DNA of 64,000 bases. Origin: Granulicella sp. L60 (lineage in GTDB: Bacteria > Acidobacteriota > Terriglobia > Terriglobales > Acidobacteriaceae). The position numbers were made by a program, and so were the translations under genes. Of this stretch, positions 51,736 through 61,094 are shown in pieces (within the stretch, counting starts at the first letter, position 1; the number at the start of each line of letters is the position of its first letter). A model generated the notes under the pieces. The model had not been told where the DNA came from. It worked only from the letters and a program-made list of their open reading frames with translations, and ran no database searches. Where the stretch lies: NCBI RefSeq assembly GCF_009765825.1, contig NZ_LMUR01000018.1, forward strand, positions 961,704-1,025,703. The letters are read 5' to 3'.

Positions 51736-51786
51736 GCAACAAAGCCATCGAGCGCGAGAGTCTCTTCTCCTCGATGGCTTTGTTGC
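51736..51786. terminator. 17-bp perfect inverted repeat downstream of rpmH
   Basis: GCAACAAAGCCATCGAG and CTCGATGGCTTTGTTGC are exact complements around a 17-base loop. It lies about 180 bp past the rpmH stop, in the 470-bp gap between rpmH and the KGG gene (51492-51964), which otherwise shows no gene. Likely ends the rpmH transcript, or is a small palindromic insertion. Confidence 0.55.
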
Positions 51787-51964
51787 TATAAAGATCTACT
51801 TGAACGTCGGATCATTCGAACGTTGGCCATCCGCCTATCCCAGTCCACTCCGATGGCAACTGGCCATCGGTAGACTCCAGAACGAATGCCCGTGGATCAC
51901 GAAGAGCTAGACCAGAAGAACTAAATCAAACCGGCCAGCCACATCTTCCGCACGGGGGCGAAGA

Positions 51965-52120
51965 TTAGTCGCGGAATCCAGCGCTGACGGCGATCTTGTG
52001 ACGGCCCTTGGCGCGACGGCGATTCAGCACCGCGGCTCCTGCCTTGGTCTTCATGCGGGTAAGGAAGCCGTGGGTCTTGGCGCGGTGGCGGCGGTTAGGT
52101 TGAAAGGTACGCTTCGGCAT
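51965..52120 (-). CDS. rpmH: Ribosomal protein L34
   Basis: 51 residues, with the L34 signature [20 protein letters not shown] and [20 protein letters not shown] in order, and a short C-terminal extension ([11 protein letters not shown]). It is a very basic component of the 50S subunit. It is the first gene of the minus-strand rpmH-rnpA-yidD-yidC-jag block and is divergent from dnaA, the classical arrangement next to an origin. Confidence 0.97.
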   Translation of the reverse strand: MPKRTFQPNRRHRAKTHGFLTRMKTKAGAAVLNRRRAKGRHKIAVSAGFRD

Positions 52121-52813
52121 GACAAAAACTCCTGCGCAGGAGACAGACTCCCGCTCAAACTTTTAAGCTGTTGCAACAATCTCTGAGTATACCCGATCGG
52201 ACGCGATTTTTCACAGCCCGCCACTTGATTTGTCATCCGAAGGGATCTGCTGTCGTCGTTGCCATTCGTGTCGGCGGACCCGCGAAGTCTCACCCGCGAG
52301 GCAGTCGAACATACCGCATTTACCACCCCGTACCACGCCGAAGAAAAACCCAGACCACCCAATCAATAGCAAAGCCATCGAACCTCCCAATGTCACGCCT
52401 CGCGAATAGCACAACGCATCGCGCAGCAACAGAGAAAAATTTCTAAAACAAGGAAAATTCCCGCCGCAACGAGTAGAAATTTCTCTTCTTCACCGCGAAT
52501 GGTGCAACTTCTCTTTTTTGACCGAACACACCGAAAAACCGCTTCTTTTCCGTGCTACTATCGAACCCGTTTAGTAAGTAGTTTCTCTGCACGTCCAGCT
52601 GTTCCGCACTCTGTATTACGTGAACCACTGCTCTCCGCCCACCTGATTCTGTGATAGGCACTAGCGGAGAGAACTCTGGCAACGCACGTCACTCATCACC
52701 AGTCCACATTCGGGCAGGGATGGACGTCTGTTTGCTAATTGTCACGCTTTACTCGTGACTGCAAAAGTGCCGCAGTTTGGGTTGAACCAGGAAACAAGAC
52801 AAGGAAACTAAGA
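52121..52813. promoter_or_regulatory. Divergent rpmH-dnaA intergenic region
   Basis: 690 bp. It contains the promoters of both genes and an AT-richer part (52430-52560: AGAGAAAAATTTCTAAAACA). One perfect-consensus DnaA box, TTTTTCACA, lies at about 52207; I find no cluster, which is unusual for an origin at this classical site. AAGGAA precedes ATG 52814. No small gene is supported here. Confidence 0.5.
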
Positions 52814-54244
52814 ATGTCATTCGTTCCGACGGCGACCGCCGTATTGAATTATTGGGTTCGTATCCTGGCTGCTCTTGAAAAAAAGATCAACCGCCAGTCG
52901 TATGAGACATGGCTCAAGCCCACGCGCTTCTCCCACATTGAGGGTAAGAAGCTCTTCGTGCGGATCCCGTCCAGCGACTTCCAGCACATCGGCGACCGCT
53001 ACGCCGATCTCATCCAGGAAGCCATCGACAACCTCGGCCTCGACGTAGAGACCGTCAGCTTCACCACGCCAGAACAAGACCCCCGCGCGCCCAAGGTGCG
53101 TGAGGACGGCGGCTTCGCACCCGTACCTAGCCATAGCCAGAACGCGCCCCGCCAGAGCCGTCTCGGCGGCTCCTCAAACTCCGTCACGGGTCCTACGCCT
53201 GAGCAGGCGCGCTTCGACTGGAGCGCAGCCTCGCAGCTCAACCCGCGCTACCAGTTCGACGCCTTCGTCATCGGCAGCGGCAACCAGTTCGCCACCGCCG
53301 CCGCACAGGCCGTCGCCGAGCGGCCCTCCAAGGCCTACAACCCACTCTTCCTCTACGGTGGCGTAGGCATGGGCAAGACTCACCTCATGCACGCCATCGG
53401 ACACGACGTAAAACGTCGCCAGCCCCACGCCTCCATCTCCTACGTCTCCGGCGAAAAATTCACCAACGAGATGATCAACTCCGTCCGGTACGACAAGATG
53501 ACCGGATTCCGCGACAAGTTCCGCAACGTCGACGTTCTCCTCATAGACGACATCCAGTTCCTCGCCGGCAAAGAGCGCACCCAGGAAGAGTTCTTCCACA
53601 CCTTCAACACCCTCCACGAGAGCATGAAGCAGATCGTCATCGCCTCGGACCGCCCTCCCAAAGAGCTCGCCGACTTCGAAGACCGTCTCCGCTCGCGCTT
53701 CGAATGGGGCCTCATCGCCGACATTCAGCCACCCGATCTCGAGACTAAGGTCGCCATTCTGCAGAAGAAGGCTGAGAGCGAACAGACCCAGCTCCCCACC
53801 GATGTCGCGATGTTCATCGCCTCGAACGTCCGCACCAACGTGCGCGAGCTCGAGGGCGCCCTCGTCCGCCTCATCGCTTGGTGCTCCATGCACGGCGTGG
53901 AGATCACGCTCGCAGTCACGCAGCAGTGCCTCAAGCAGTTCATCGACACGCAGGTCCGCAAGATCACCATCGAGACCATCCAGCGCACGGTAGCTGAGCA
54001 GTTCGGCATGCGCGTCGCCGAACTCAAGCAGAAGAACAACTCCCGCCAGATCGTCGTGCCGCGCCAGATCGCGATGTACTTGGCCAAGCAGCTTACTGAG
54101 GCCTCGTTACCGGAGATCGGTCGTCAGTTCGGCGGTAAGCACCACACCACGGTCATGCACTCGATCTCCAAGATCGATGAGCAGCGCCGCGCGGATAAGG
54201 ACCTGAACCGCACTATCAACAAACTGATGGAGACGCTCAGCTAA
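52814..54244 (+). CDS. dnaA: Chromosomal replication initiator DnaA
   Basis: 476 residues from ATG 52814. Domain I (ALEKKINRQSYETWLKPTRF) is followed by a variable linker, then AAA+ domain III with LNPRYQFDAFVIGSGNQFAT, Walker A LFLYGGVGMGKTHLMHAIGH, Walker B DVLLIDDIQFLAGKERTQEE and sensor RLRSRFEWGLIADIQPPDLE. Domain IV carries the DnaA signature EIGRQFGGKHHTTVMHSISK for binding DnaA boxes. Codons upstream to 52739 are open but unlikely to be translated. dnaN does not follow; a palindromic element and obgE do. Confidence 0.98.
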   Translation: MSFVPTATAVLNYWVRILAALEKKINRQSYETWLKPTRFSHIEGKKLFVRIPSSDFQHIGDRYADLIQEAIDNLGLDVETVSFTTPEQDPRAPKVREDGGFAPVPSHSQNAPRQSRLGGSSNSVTGPTPEQARFDWSAASQLNPRYQFDAFVIGSGNQFATAAAQAVAERPSKAYNPLFLYGGVGMGKTHLMHAIGHDVKRRQPHASISYVSGEKFTNEMINSVRYDKMTGFRDKFRNVDVLLIDDIQFLAGKERTQEEFFHTFNTLHESMKQIVIASDRPPKELADFEDRLRSRFEWGLIADIQPPDLETKVAILQKKAESEQTQLPTDVAMFIASNVRTNVRELEGALVRLIAWCSMHGVEITLAVTQQCLKQFIDTQVRKITIETIQRTVAEQFGMRVAELKQKNNSRQIVVPRQIAMYLAKQLTEASLPEIGRQFGGKHHTTVMHSISKIDEQRRADKDLNRTINKLMETLS

Positions 54245-54250
54245 AGACCG

Positions 54251-54427
54251 TGTCCTGCCGGACGGGCCGCTTGCTCAGCAGGAGGTCACTTCGTGGCTTT
54301 TATACCGGTCACGCAACTACAAGCAGCAAAACTCCTCCCGTTGGTCGGAATCATCATCCGCCGACCAAAGGGAGGCCTTACGTTCATCACTCCACCAAAA
54401 CAGGTACAAAAGTCACGAAGTGACCTC
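54251..54427 (+). repeat. Intergenic palindromic element, copy C
   Basis: Begins 7 bases after the dnaA stop with TGTCCTGCCGGACGGGCC. Arms GGTCACTTCGTG and AAGTCACGAAGTGACC enclose a central hairpin, CCTCCCGTTGGTCGG against CCGACCAAAGGGAGG. It ends about 40 bp before obgE. Same box order as copy A. Confidence 0.78.
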
Positions 54428-54468
54428 TCCACGTACGGTAGGACCCTCTCCATTACACTAAAGACTGT

Positions 54469-55581
54469 ATGTTTATTGACGAAGCACGAATTCGCATCAA
54501 AGCTGGCGACGGCGGTAACGGCTGCATGGCCTTCCGTCGCGAAAAGTTTGTCCCCAAGGGCGGTCCCTCCGGCGGTGATGGAGGTCACGGCGGCGACGTC
54601 ATCATGGCGTCCTCTCTAAGCCATAACACCCTCGTCCACTTCCGCTTCAATCCCGAGCACAAAGCTCAGCGCGGCGGCCACGGTCTCGGTTCCAACTGCT
54701 CCGGTTACCAAGGCGAATCCATCACCCTCAAAGTCCCTGTCGGTACCCTGCTCTACGACGACCAGACCGGCGAACTCATCCATGACTTCGCCCGCCCCAA
54801 CGAGACCATCGTGATCGCTAAGGGCGGACGCGGTGGACGCGGTAACCAGCACTTCGCCACCAGCACCCACCAGGCTCCGCGCGAACACGAACTCGGCCGC
54901 TCCGGCGAAGAGCGCTCCTATCGCCTCGAACTCCGCCTCCTCGCAGATGCAGGCCTCGTCGGTTATCCCAACGTAGGCAAGTCCACCCTCATCTCGCGCA
55001 TCTCAGCGGCTAAACCCAAGATCGCCAACTACGCTTTCACTACGCTCGAGCCCAACCTCGGCGTCGTTCAGGTAGGCGACTTTCCCCACACCGAGTCCTT
55101 CACTATCGCCGACCTCCCCGGCCTCATCGAAGGCGCGCACCTCGGCCACGGTCTTGGCATCCAGTTCCTCAAACACATCGAGCGCACCAGCGTCATCGTT
55201 CACCTCGTCGACGTCTCTGACTCCAGCGCCACCGAAGGCACCTCGCGCCCCGATCCAGTCGAGGACTACAAGGTCATCACCGCCGAGCTCAAAAGCTTCG
55301 ACCCCGCACTCGCGGCCAAACCCACCATCCTCGTCGCCGCCAAGGCCGATGTTGCCAATCCTGACAAGCTCAAGAAGCTTACCGCGATGGCCAAGCGTCG
55401 CAAGCTCCCGTTCTACGCCATCTCCGCAGTCACTGGCGAAGGCATCGAGCCCCTGAAACACGCCATCGCGAAACTCGTCGAAACCCACCGTCCGATCGAC
55501 CTCGAGCCCGAGCCGCTACCACCCGCGAAACTGAAGCCCAACTACCCACCGCCACCCGGATCAGCACGCGGTCGCGCCTAG
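54469..55581 (+). CDS. obgE: GTPase Obg (CgtA)
   Basis: 370 residues. The glycine-rich Obg fold ([56 protein letters not shown]) is followed by the G domain: G1 [21 protein letters not shown]3 [21 protein letters not shown]4-like AAKADV and G5 YAISAVTG. A short Pro-rich tail replaces the OCT domain. It acts in late 50S assembly and the stringent response. It follows dnaA with a palindromic element between; rplU/rpmA, its common partners, are not here. Confidence 0.96.
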   Translation: MFIDEARIRIKAGDGGNGCMAFRREKFVPKGGPSGGDGGHGGDVIMASSLSHNTLVHFRFNPEHKAQRGGHGLGSNCSGYQGESITLKVPVGTLLYDDQTGELIHDFARPNETIVIAKGGRGGRGNQHFATSTHQAPREHELGRSGEERSYRLELRLLADAGLVGYPNVGKSTLISRISAAKPKIANYAFTTLEPNLGVVQVGDFPHTESFTIADLPGLIEGAHLGHGLGIQFLKHIERTSVIVHLVDVSDSSATEGTSRPDPVEDYKVITAELKSFDPALAAKPTILVAAKADVANPDKLKKLTAMAKRRKLPFYAISAVTGEGIEPLKHAIAKLVETHRPIDLEPEPLPPAKLKPNYPPPPGSARGRA

Positions 55582-55727
55582 TTTCTTCGAACCATTCGAA
55601 ACTGGCCGCGAACCTCAGCATCCGGCGACAAGCCGATATACTTCTCTCGCAAAAGATTCAACGCTCTGCGTCCTCTGGAAGTATGTCCCCTTCCAGGAGA
55701 TCTCAGAGCTCATCGAAAGGCCCTGTC

Positions 55728-58313
55728 ATGCTCATGCCTCGCTCCGCCGCTGCCTTCTGCCGCACCATCACAGCCGCAGCCCTTCTCTCCGCGAGCATCT
55801 TCGCCTCCGCGCAGTTCGTTGGCAACGATCCGCAGGCCGTAGAAAAGCGTGTAGACAGTCTCCTGTCTAAGATGACACTCGAAGAGAAGGTCGACCTCAT
55901 CGGCGGCGACACTCCCTTCCGCACCCACGCCATTCCCCGCCTCGATATTCCCTTCTTCCAGATGGCCGACGGTCCCGTCGGCGCGCACATCCCTGCCCCC
56001 ACCATCGCTTACGCCGCCGGTATTGGTCTCGCTGCGTCGTGGGATACCTCGCTCGCACTGAACATCGGCCAGCAGCTCGGCCGCGACTCACGCTCCCGTG
56101 GCGCAGCCTTCATCCTCGGCCCCGGCGTCAACATCTACCGCGCCCCCATGAACGGCCGCAACTTCGAGTACTTCGGCGAAGATCCCTTCCTCGCCAGCGC
56201 CATCGCCGTCGGCTACATCCGCGGCGTTCAGCAGCAGGGTGTCTCCGCCACCGTCAAACACTTCCTCGGCAATAACTCCGAGTACCTCCGCCACGACTCC
56301 GACTCCATCATCGACCAGCGCACCCTGCGCGAGATCTACATGCCCGTCTTCGAGGCTGCCGTCAAAACCGCAAAGGTCGGCGCCATCATGGACTCCTACA
56401 ACCTCACCAACGGCGCGCACATGACGCAGAACAAGCCTCTCAACGTCGACGTCGCCAAAGACCAGTGGCACTTCCCCGGCATCATCATGTCGGACTGGGT
56501 CGCCACCTACGACACCGCCGCAGCCGCAAACGGTGGCCTCGATCTCGAGATGCCCTACGGCGTCTACTTCGCTCCGGAAAAAATTCTCCCGCTCATAAAA
56601 GACGGCACCATCTCCCAGGCCACGCTCGACGACAAGGTTCGCCGTATCCTCCGCGTCGCAGCAGACTTCGGCTGGCTCGATCGCCCCCAGCTCGACATCG
56701 ACATCCCACGCTACAACATTCAAGGCCGCGAAGCCTCCCTGCAAGCCGCGCTCGAAGGCGCCGTTCTGCTTAAGAACGAAGATCACGCCCTCCCGCTCGA
56801 CAAGAAATCCATCAAGACCATCGCTGTCATCGGACCCACCGCCACCCAGACCGTTACCACCGGCGGCGGCAGCGGCGAGGTCGTCAGCTTCGCCAGCACC
56901 AACCTCCTCGTCGGCGTCAGCAACTATCTCGGCGATCAAGCCAAGGTCCTCTACGCACGCGGTCTCTACAGCACCTTCCAGATGTCGCGCCTCACCCACT
57001 TCACCACCGACGCCGAGGGCACCACCACTGGCGTCACCCACGTCACCTACGCCAAAGCGAACCTCGAAGGTGACGTCACCAGCACCGTAACCGAGGCCAC
57101 TCTCGGCACCGCCGGTTCCACACGCCGCGAACCCGAGGAGCAGGAGCTCAACGCCCTCACCGCGCACAGATCCGCCAACCCCTACGTTCGACCCACCAAC
57201 AGCAGCAAGTGGACCGGCTACTACACGCCCGCGGAGGCAGGAAAGTTCGCCATCTTCGTCCAGACCGACGGCAAGTATCGCCTCCTCGTTGACGATGCCG
57301 TCGTCTTCGACAGCTCCGTCGTTCCCAAGTACATCCTCAACCAGGCCACACTCGATCTCACCAAGGCTCCACACAAAGTCGTCCTCGAGCAGCTCTCTCA
57401 GCAGATCGGCTCCGTCTCCGGCATGCGCGCCGGCATCGCTCCCCTCGCCACCATCGTCGAAAAAGATGCTCTCGCCATGGCCTCCAAGGCGGACGCCGTT
57501 ATCCTCGCCGTGGGCTTCAACGCTGCCTCCGAATCCGAAGGCGGAGATCGCAACTTCGAGCTTCCCGTAGGTCAGGAGCAGCTCATCCAGCAGATCGCCG
57601 CCCTCGGCAAAAAGACCATCGTCGTCATCACCTCCGGCGGTAGCGTCGATGTCTCCAACTGGCAAGACAAAGTCCAGGGCATCTTCGAGACCTGGTACTC
57701 AGGCGAAGAGGGCGGTGTCGCCGCGGCCCGCCTGCTCTTCGGCGATGCCAATCCCTCCGGCCACCTGCCCATTAGCTGGGAGAAGCAGATCACCGACAAC
57801 CCCAGCTTTAAAAGCTACTATCCCGATCCCGGCACCGACAAGATCGTCTATCGCGAAGGCATCTTCATGGGCTATCGCGGCTACGAGCACAACCACGTCG
57901 AGCCGCAGTACCCCTTCGGCTACGGCCTCTCCTACACCACCTTCTCCTTCAGCAACCTTAAGAGCGCACCCTCCGGCGACGGCCGTTTCAATGTAACCTT
58001 CGACGTTACAAATACTGGACAACTCCCCGGCGCCACGGTAGCGCAGCTCTATGTGGGCGAAGCCTCTCCTAAAGTCGAACGGCCCGCTAAAGAACTGAAG
58101 GCGTTCCAGCGCGTCCTCATGCGGCCCGGCGAGACCAGGCACGTCGTCGTCGATCTCACACCGCGAAGCTTCAGCTATTTCGACGTCAAGTCGTCCTCAT
58201 GGCACGCCGATGCGGGATCGTACAATCTGATGCTGGGAGACTCGTCCCAGAACATCCAGCAGAAGATCACGATTCAACTACCCAAGTCGCTCACAACCTC
58301 TGTAAGCGAGTAA
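55728..58313 (+). CDS. Exported GH3 beta-glucosidase-type glycoside hydrolase with PA14 insert
   Basis: About 861 residues. A signal peptide ending FASAQ leads to the GH3 barrel: KMTLEEKVDLIGGDTPFRTH, GRNFEYFGEDPFLASAIAVG, KHFLGNNSE and nucleophile Asp in FPGIIMSDWVATYDTAAAAN. The second domain has EGAVLLKNEDHALPLDKKSI, a PA14-like insertion (about 470-610: WTGYYTPAEAGKFAIFVQTD), the acid/base Glu in VGFNAASESEGGDRNFELPV, and a fibronectin-III-like C-terminus (YPFGYGLSYTTFSFSNLKSA). This architecture fits secreted beta-glucosidase/xylosidase enzymes of plant-polymer degradation. ATG 55728 has AAAGG upstream; an ATG at 55683 is possible. Confidence 0.92.
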   Translation: MLMPRSAAAFCRTITAAALLSASIFASAQFVGNDPQAVEKRVDSLLSKMTLEEKVDLIGGDTPFRTHAIPRLDIPFFQMADGPVGAHIPAPTIAYAAGIGLAASWDTSLALNIGQQLGRDSRSRGAAFILGPGVNIYRAPMNGRNFEYFGEDPFLASAIAVGYIRGVQQQGVSATVKHFLGNNSEYLRHDSDSIIDQRTLREIYMPVFEAAVKTAKVGAIMDSYNLTNGAHMTQNKPLNVDVAKDQWHFPGIIMSDWVATYDTAAAANGGLDLEMPYGVYFAPEKILPLIKDGTISQATLDDKVRRILRVAADFGWLDRPQLDIDIPRYNIQGREASLQAALEGAVLLKNEDHALPLDKKSIKTIAVIGPTATQTVTTGGGSGEVVSFASTNLLVGVSNYLGDQAKVLYARGLYSTFQMSRLTHFTTDAEGTTTGVTHVTYAKANLEGDVTSTVTEATLGTAGSTRREPEEQELNALTAHRSANPYVRPTNSSKWTGYYTPAEAGKFAIFVQTDGKYRLLVDDAVVFDSSVVPKYILNQATLDLTKAPHKVVLEQLSQQIGSVSGMRAGIAPLATIVEKDALAMASKADAVILAVGFNAASESEGGDRNFELPVGQEQLIQQIAALGKKTIVVITSGGSVDVSNWQDKVQGIFETWYSGEEGGVAAARLLFGDANPSGHLPISWEKQITDNPSFKSYYPDPGTDKIVYREGIFMGYRGYEHNHVEPQYPFGYGLSYTTFSFSNLKSAPSGDGRFNVTFDVTNTGQLPGATVAQLYVGEASPKVERPAKELKAFQRVLMRPGETRHVVVDLTPRSFSYFDVKSSSWHADAGSYNLMLGDSSQNIQQKITIQLPKSLTTSVSE

Positions 58314-58321
58314 AGCCAAGC

Positions 58322-58487
58322 GCCTGCGCGGCGAGCGATCACTTCGTGATTTCTATACCGCGTTGCGCGGTCCTCCCGCTGGTCGGCACAAAGATCGAAG
58401 CGACCAACGGGAGCCGCACCCGAAGGGATATCAAAATCACCCGAAGTGATCGCCGCCCGCGCAGGGCGCTCGTCCGGCAGGACATAT
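58322..58487 (-). repeat. Intergenic palindromic element, copy D (reverse orientation)
   Basis: Arms GCGATCACTTCGTGATTT and AAATCACCCGAAGTGATCGC, central hairpin CCTCCCGCTGGTCGG against CGACCAACGGGAGC, and the box GTCCGGCAGGACATA at the right end, which is the complement of the left box of copies A-C. It follows the GH3 stop by 9 bases and abuts the convergent gene ending at 58493. Confidence 0.75.
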
Positions 58488-58492
58488 CTCTA

Positions 58493-58909
58493 CTACCGCG
58501 TCTTACCCCTCACCGACGCAAACAGACCCGGCCCCACCTCGATCAGCCGCGGCATCATGTTGAAGACCGACACCTGGCTCCAGGGCTCACCGCTCCGTGT
58601 ACGAAACCCCTTCTCGTTCAGATCGCTGACGATGTGCGAGTAAGAAAAGTCCTGCCCCAGTAGATCCATCATCAGCATCAGCGCCCGGTTCTCCGTCGGA
58701 TCAACCTCCAGCCGCATGCAGTCATCCGAGATGCGCAGGCCATAAGGTATCTCCTCGCTAGCGACTCCCTCCCTCGGTGCCTCCGAATCAGGCAGCTCCC
58801 GCCGCCACTCGATCGACACCATCTGCCATCCAGCCTTGGTACGCTGCTCCATCACATCGGGACTAAACGGCCCGGAGATCACATCGCGAATCCGTTCAAA
58901 GTACGCCAT
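58493..58909 (-). CDS. Hypothetical protein with a recombinase-like C-terminal segment
   Basis: 138 residues. The N-terminal half (MAYFERIRDVISGPFSPDVM; AGWQMVSIEWRREL) is not recognised. The C-terminal half, DFSYSHIVSDLNEKGFRTRS then GEPWSQVSVFNMMPRLIEVG, resembles the LNxxGxxTRxGxxWsxxxVxxML motif of the recombinase domain of large serine recombinases, but without a catalytic domain. It may be a regulatory or DNA-binding protein common in acidobacteria. GGAGG lies 6 bases before ATG 58909. Confidence 0.65.
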   Translation of the reverse strand: MAYFERIRDVISGPFSPDVMEQRTKAGWQMVSIEWRRELPDSEAPREGVASEEIPYGLRISDDCMRLEVDPTENRALMLMMDLLGQDFSYSHIVSDLNEKGFRTRSGEPWSQVSVFNMMPRLIEVGPGLFASVRGKTR

Positions 58910-59184
58910 GGCAAGCCTCCGCACATCGTCTTTCCACGTGGTCTAACCGCAATTAGCCAGCCAAAGCAAAACGCATCGTCTGATCCCGCAAAGCGCTCAT
59001 CACAGAAGAAATAGCCACAGACCGCAACGAAACCTCCACCTCCACATATGTCCACTTTCGCAAATCCTGTTCGCTTTCGGACGCCCGCAGAGTCTTACGG
59101 ATCTTTGTCATCTGTTTGTCAGATAGCCTCTGTCCAAAAGGGTTTGAAGCTCCCATCCCGTAAAATATCCTCACGGGAGTTGTG

Positions 59185-60468
59185 ATGCAGACAGCAGATA
59201 ATCTTTGCCCCGGGATACTTCACGCGGTTCCGGCGAAAGATGGCTTGCTGGTTCGCATAAGAACTCCCGGCGGCCTGATCGACGGCAACCAGCTCAAGGC
59301 AATCGCCCACGCCGCCGAAGCCTTCGGCCAGCCCATCGTCGACATCACCGCCCGCGCTAACATCCAGCTGCGCGGCATCCGCCAGCAGGATCTCGCCTCG
59401 CTCGTCGAAGCCCTCGCCTCCGTCGACCTCATCCCCTCCGTCCCGCACGACCGCATTCGCAACATCGCCGCCAGCCCCCTCGCTGGCCTCGACCCCGAAG
59501 AGCTACTGGACGCTCGCCCGCTGGTACGAAGCCTCGATCACGCGCTCATCAACGACCCATCCCTCGCATCGCTCCCACCCAAGTTCAACTTTCTGATCGA
59601 CGGAGGAGGACGACGCTTCGACACCGACGCAGCCGACATCGCCCTCAGCGCCATCGATCTTTCCGGTAGCATACGTTTGCACCTCACCATCGGAGGCGTC
59701 GCATCCGGCCTCGCCGTAGCTGTCGAACACGCCGTCGAGTGCATGGTCGAAGCCGCACACACATGCCTCGCTCTCTCCGCCGAACACGCAATCCCCTGCC
59801 GCGCAAAAAAAATCGCCTCCACAGACGGTGCACTCGCTCAACTCATCGCCCGCCTCTCACCCATGCTTCTCCCATGCCCAACTCCAGCGCACTCCCCGCA
59901 GATCTCACCCGCTCCCATCGGCATCATCCCCTCCACACAACGAGGCCAAATCCACATCATCCCGTCCATCCCCCTCGGACGCATGACCTCGACACAGGCA
60001 CAAGGCGTCGCAGAGATTGCACTCCGCTACGAAGCCGATCTCCGGCTCGCCCCCTGGCGCGGAGTCGTCCTTGCATCACTTCCCGCACAAGCAATCGACA
60101 CCATCCTCGCCGAGCTACAGAACCTCGGCCTTCCCTCTGACGCCAGCGATGGATTCGCCGGCATCGCCGCCTGCGCAGGCATCAGCGGATGCGCCTCCTC
60201 ACTCGCCGACGTCCGCCACGATGCAGCCCTGCTGGCACAACGTTTAGCCGGAAGCAAAATCTATCAAGGCTGGACCATCAACCTCTCCGGCTGCGACAAG
60301 CGCTGTGCCATGCGCAACGGCGCCACCGTGGAGTTGGTCGCAACCCCATCCGGGTATAACCTAAAGCTGGACGGAGCCCCTCTCCGTCCCGGATGTTCGT
60401 CTGAAGCTGCGATTGACTTGGCTGTCTCTTCGCTATCCGGCGAGCCACGACCAGAAAGCGAACTATGA
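59185..60468 (+). CDS. cobG: Precorrin-3B synthase (CobG-like, sulfite/nitrite-reductase fold)
   Basis: 427 residues. Two ferredoxin-like half-repeats are visible (LCPGILHAVPAKDGLLVRIR; later GRMTSTQAQGVAEIALRYEA), with LRGIRQQDLASLVEAL. The Fe4S4/sirohaem-type cysteines are in ACAGISGCASSLADVRHDAA and NLSGCDKRCAMRN (C-x5-C, C-x3-C). CobG uses O2 to make the ring-contraction hydroxylactone in the aerobic cobalamin route. The context (cobH directly after, 4-base overlap) supports CobG over a nitrite reductase. The preferred start is ATG 59185 with GGGAG 5 bases upstream. No cobalamin riboswitch is visible upstream. Confidence 0.85.
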   Translation: MQTADNLCPGILHAVPAKDGLLVRIRTPGGLIDGNQLKAIAHAAEAFGQPIVDITARANIQLRGIRQQDLASLVEALASVDLIPSVPHDRIRNIAASPLAGLDPEELLDARPLVRSLDHALINDPSLASLPPKFNFLIDGGGRRFDTDAADIALSAIDLSGSIRLHLTIGGVASGLAVAVEHAVECMVEAAHTCLALSAEHAIPCRAKKIASTDGALAQLIARLSPMLLPCPTPAHSPQISPAPIGIIPSTQRGQIHIIPSIPLGRMTSTQAQGVAEIALRYEADLRLAPWRGVVLASLPAQAIDTILAELQNLGLPSDASDGFAGIAACAGISGCASSLADVRHDAALLAQRLAGSKIYQGWTINLSGCDKRCAMRNGATVELVATPSGYNLKLDGAPLRPGCSSEAAIDLAVSSLSGEPRPESEL

Positions 60469-61094
60469 GTCTTACGTACGTCAAAGACGGTGCAGCGATC
60501 TATCGCGAATCCTTTGCAATCATCCGAGCCGAAGCCGATCTCTCCCGCTTCTCGCCGGAGCTGAGCCGCGTCGTCGTCCGCATGATCCATGCTTGCGGCA
60601 TGACCGATCTTCCGAAGTACATCTCCGCCTCGCAAGGAGCAGCCGAGGCCGGACGAAAGGCCCTGCTCTCCGGCGCGCCGCTTCTCTGCGACTCCGAGAT
60701 GTCGGCCAAAGGCATCACCCGCTCCAGGCTTCCCAGCCAAAACGAAGTCGTCTGTACCCTCGCTGATCCCCGCACCCTAGCACTCGCCGCACAGCTTGGA
60801 ACCACGCGCAGTGCCGCTGCACTCGACCTGTGGAGCGACCGCCTCGGCGGCTCCGTCGTTGTCATCGGCAACGCGCCCACCGCTCTCTTTCGCCTGCTTG
60901 AGCTTCTCGAAACAGGCGCACCCAAGCCTGCACTCATCCTCGGCATCCCCGTCGGCTTCGTAGGCGCGGCAGAGTCGAAGGACGCCCTCGCCCGCAACCA
61001 ACTCGGCCTCCCTTACATCACCGTCCTTGGCCGTCGCGGCGGAAGTGCAATGGCTGCCGCCGCCGTCAACGCGCTGGCGAGCGAGGCAGAATGA
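60465..61094 (+). CDS. cobH: Precorrin-8X methylmutase
   Basis: 209 residues. The catalytic His is expected in VVRMIHACGMTDLPKYISAS; LLCDSEMSAKGITRSRLPSQ and VVIGNAPTALFRLLELLETG, then LGIPVGFVGAAESKDAL, are the family signatures. It moves the C11 methyl group to C12, forming hydrogenobyrinate (CobH) or cobyrinate (CbiC). It overlaps both neighbours by 4 bases, consistent with a single polycistronic cob message. Confidence 0.94.
   Translation: MSLTYVKDGAAIYRESFAIIRAEADLSRFSPELSRVVVRMIHACGMTDLPKYISASQGAAEAGRKALLSGAPLLCDSEMSAKGITRSRLPSQNEVVCTLADPRTLALAAQLGTTRSAAALDLWSDRLGGSVVVIGNAPTALFRLLELLETGAPKPALILGIPVGFVGAAESKDALARNQLGLPYITVLGRRGGSAMAAAAVNALASEAE

Noticed and set aside
52121..52813. Replication origin at the classical rpmH-dnaA site
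   Set aside because: Only one consensus DnaA box (TTTTTCACA) is visible and no box array, so I did not call an origin; it remains possible.
56088..57665. Open frame of 525 codons on the minus strand
   Set aside because: Antisense to the GH3 gene, Gly/Asp/Val/Glu-rich as expected for the complement of a C-rich gene; the plus-strand gene is clearly real.
58953..59174. 73-codon minus-strand frame upstream of cobG
   Set aside because: No recognisable motif and it occupies the expected cobG promoter; I could not support it as a gene.
58910..59184. Possible cobalamin riboswitch before the cob operon
   Set aside because: I looked for the conserved B12-box core and the flanking GCCACTG-type motif and did not find them.
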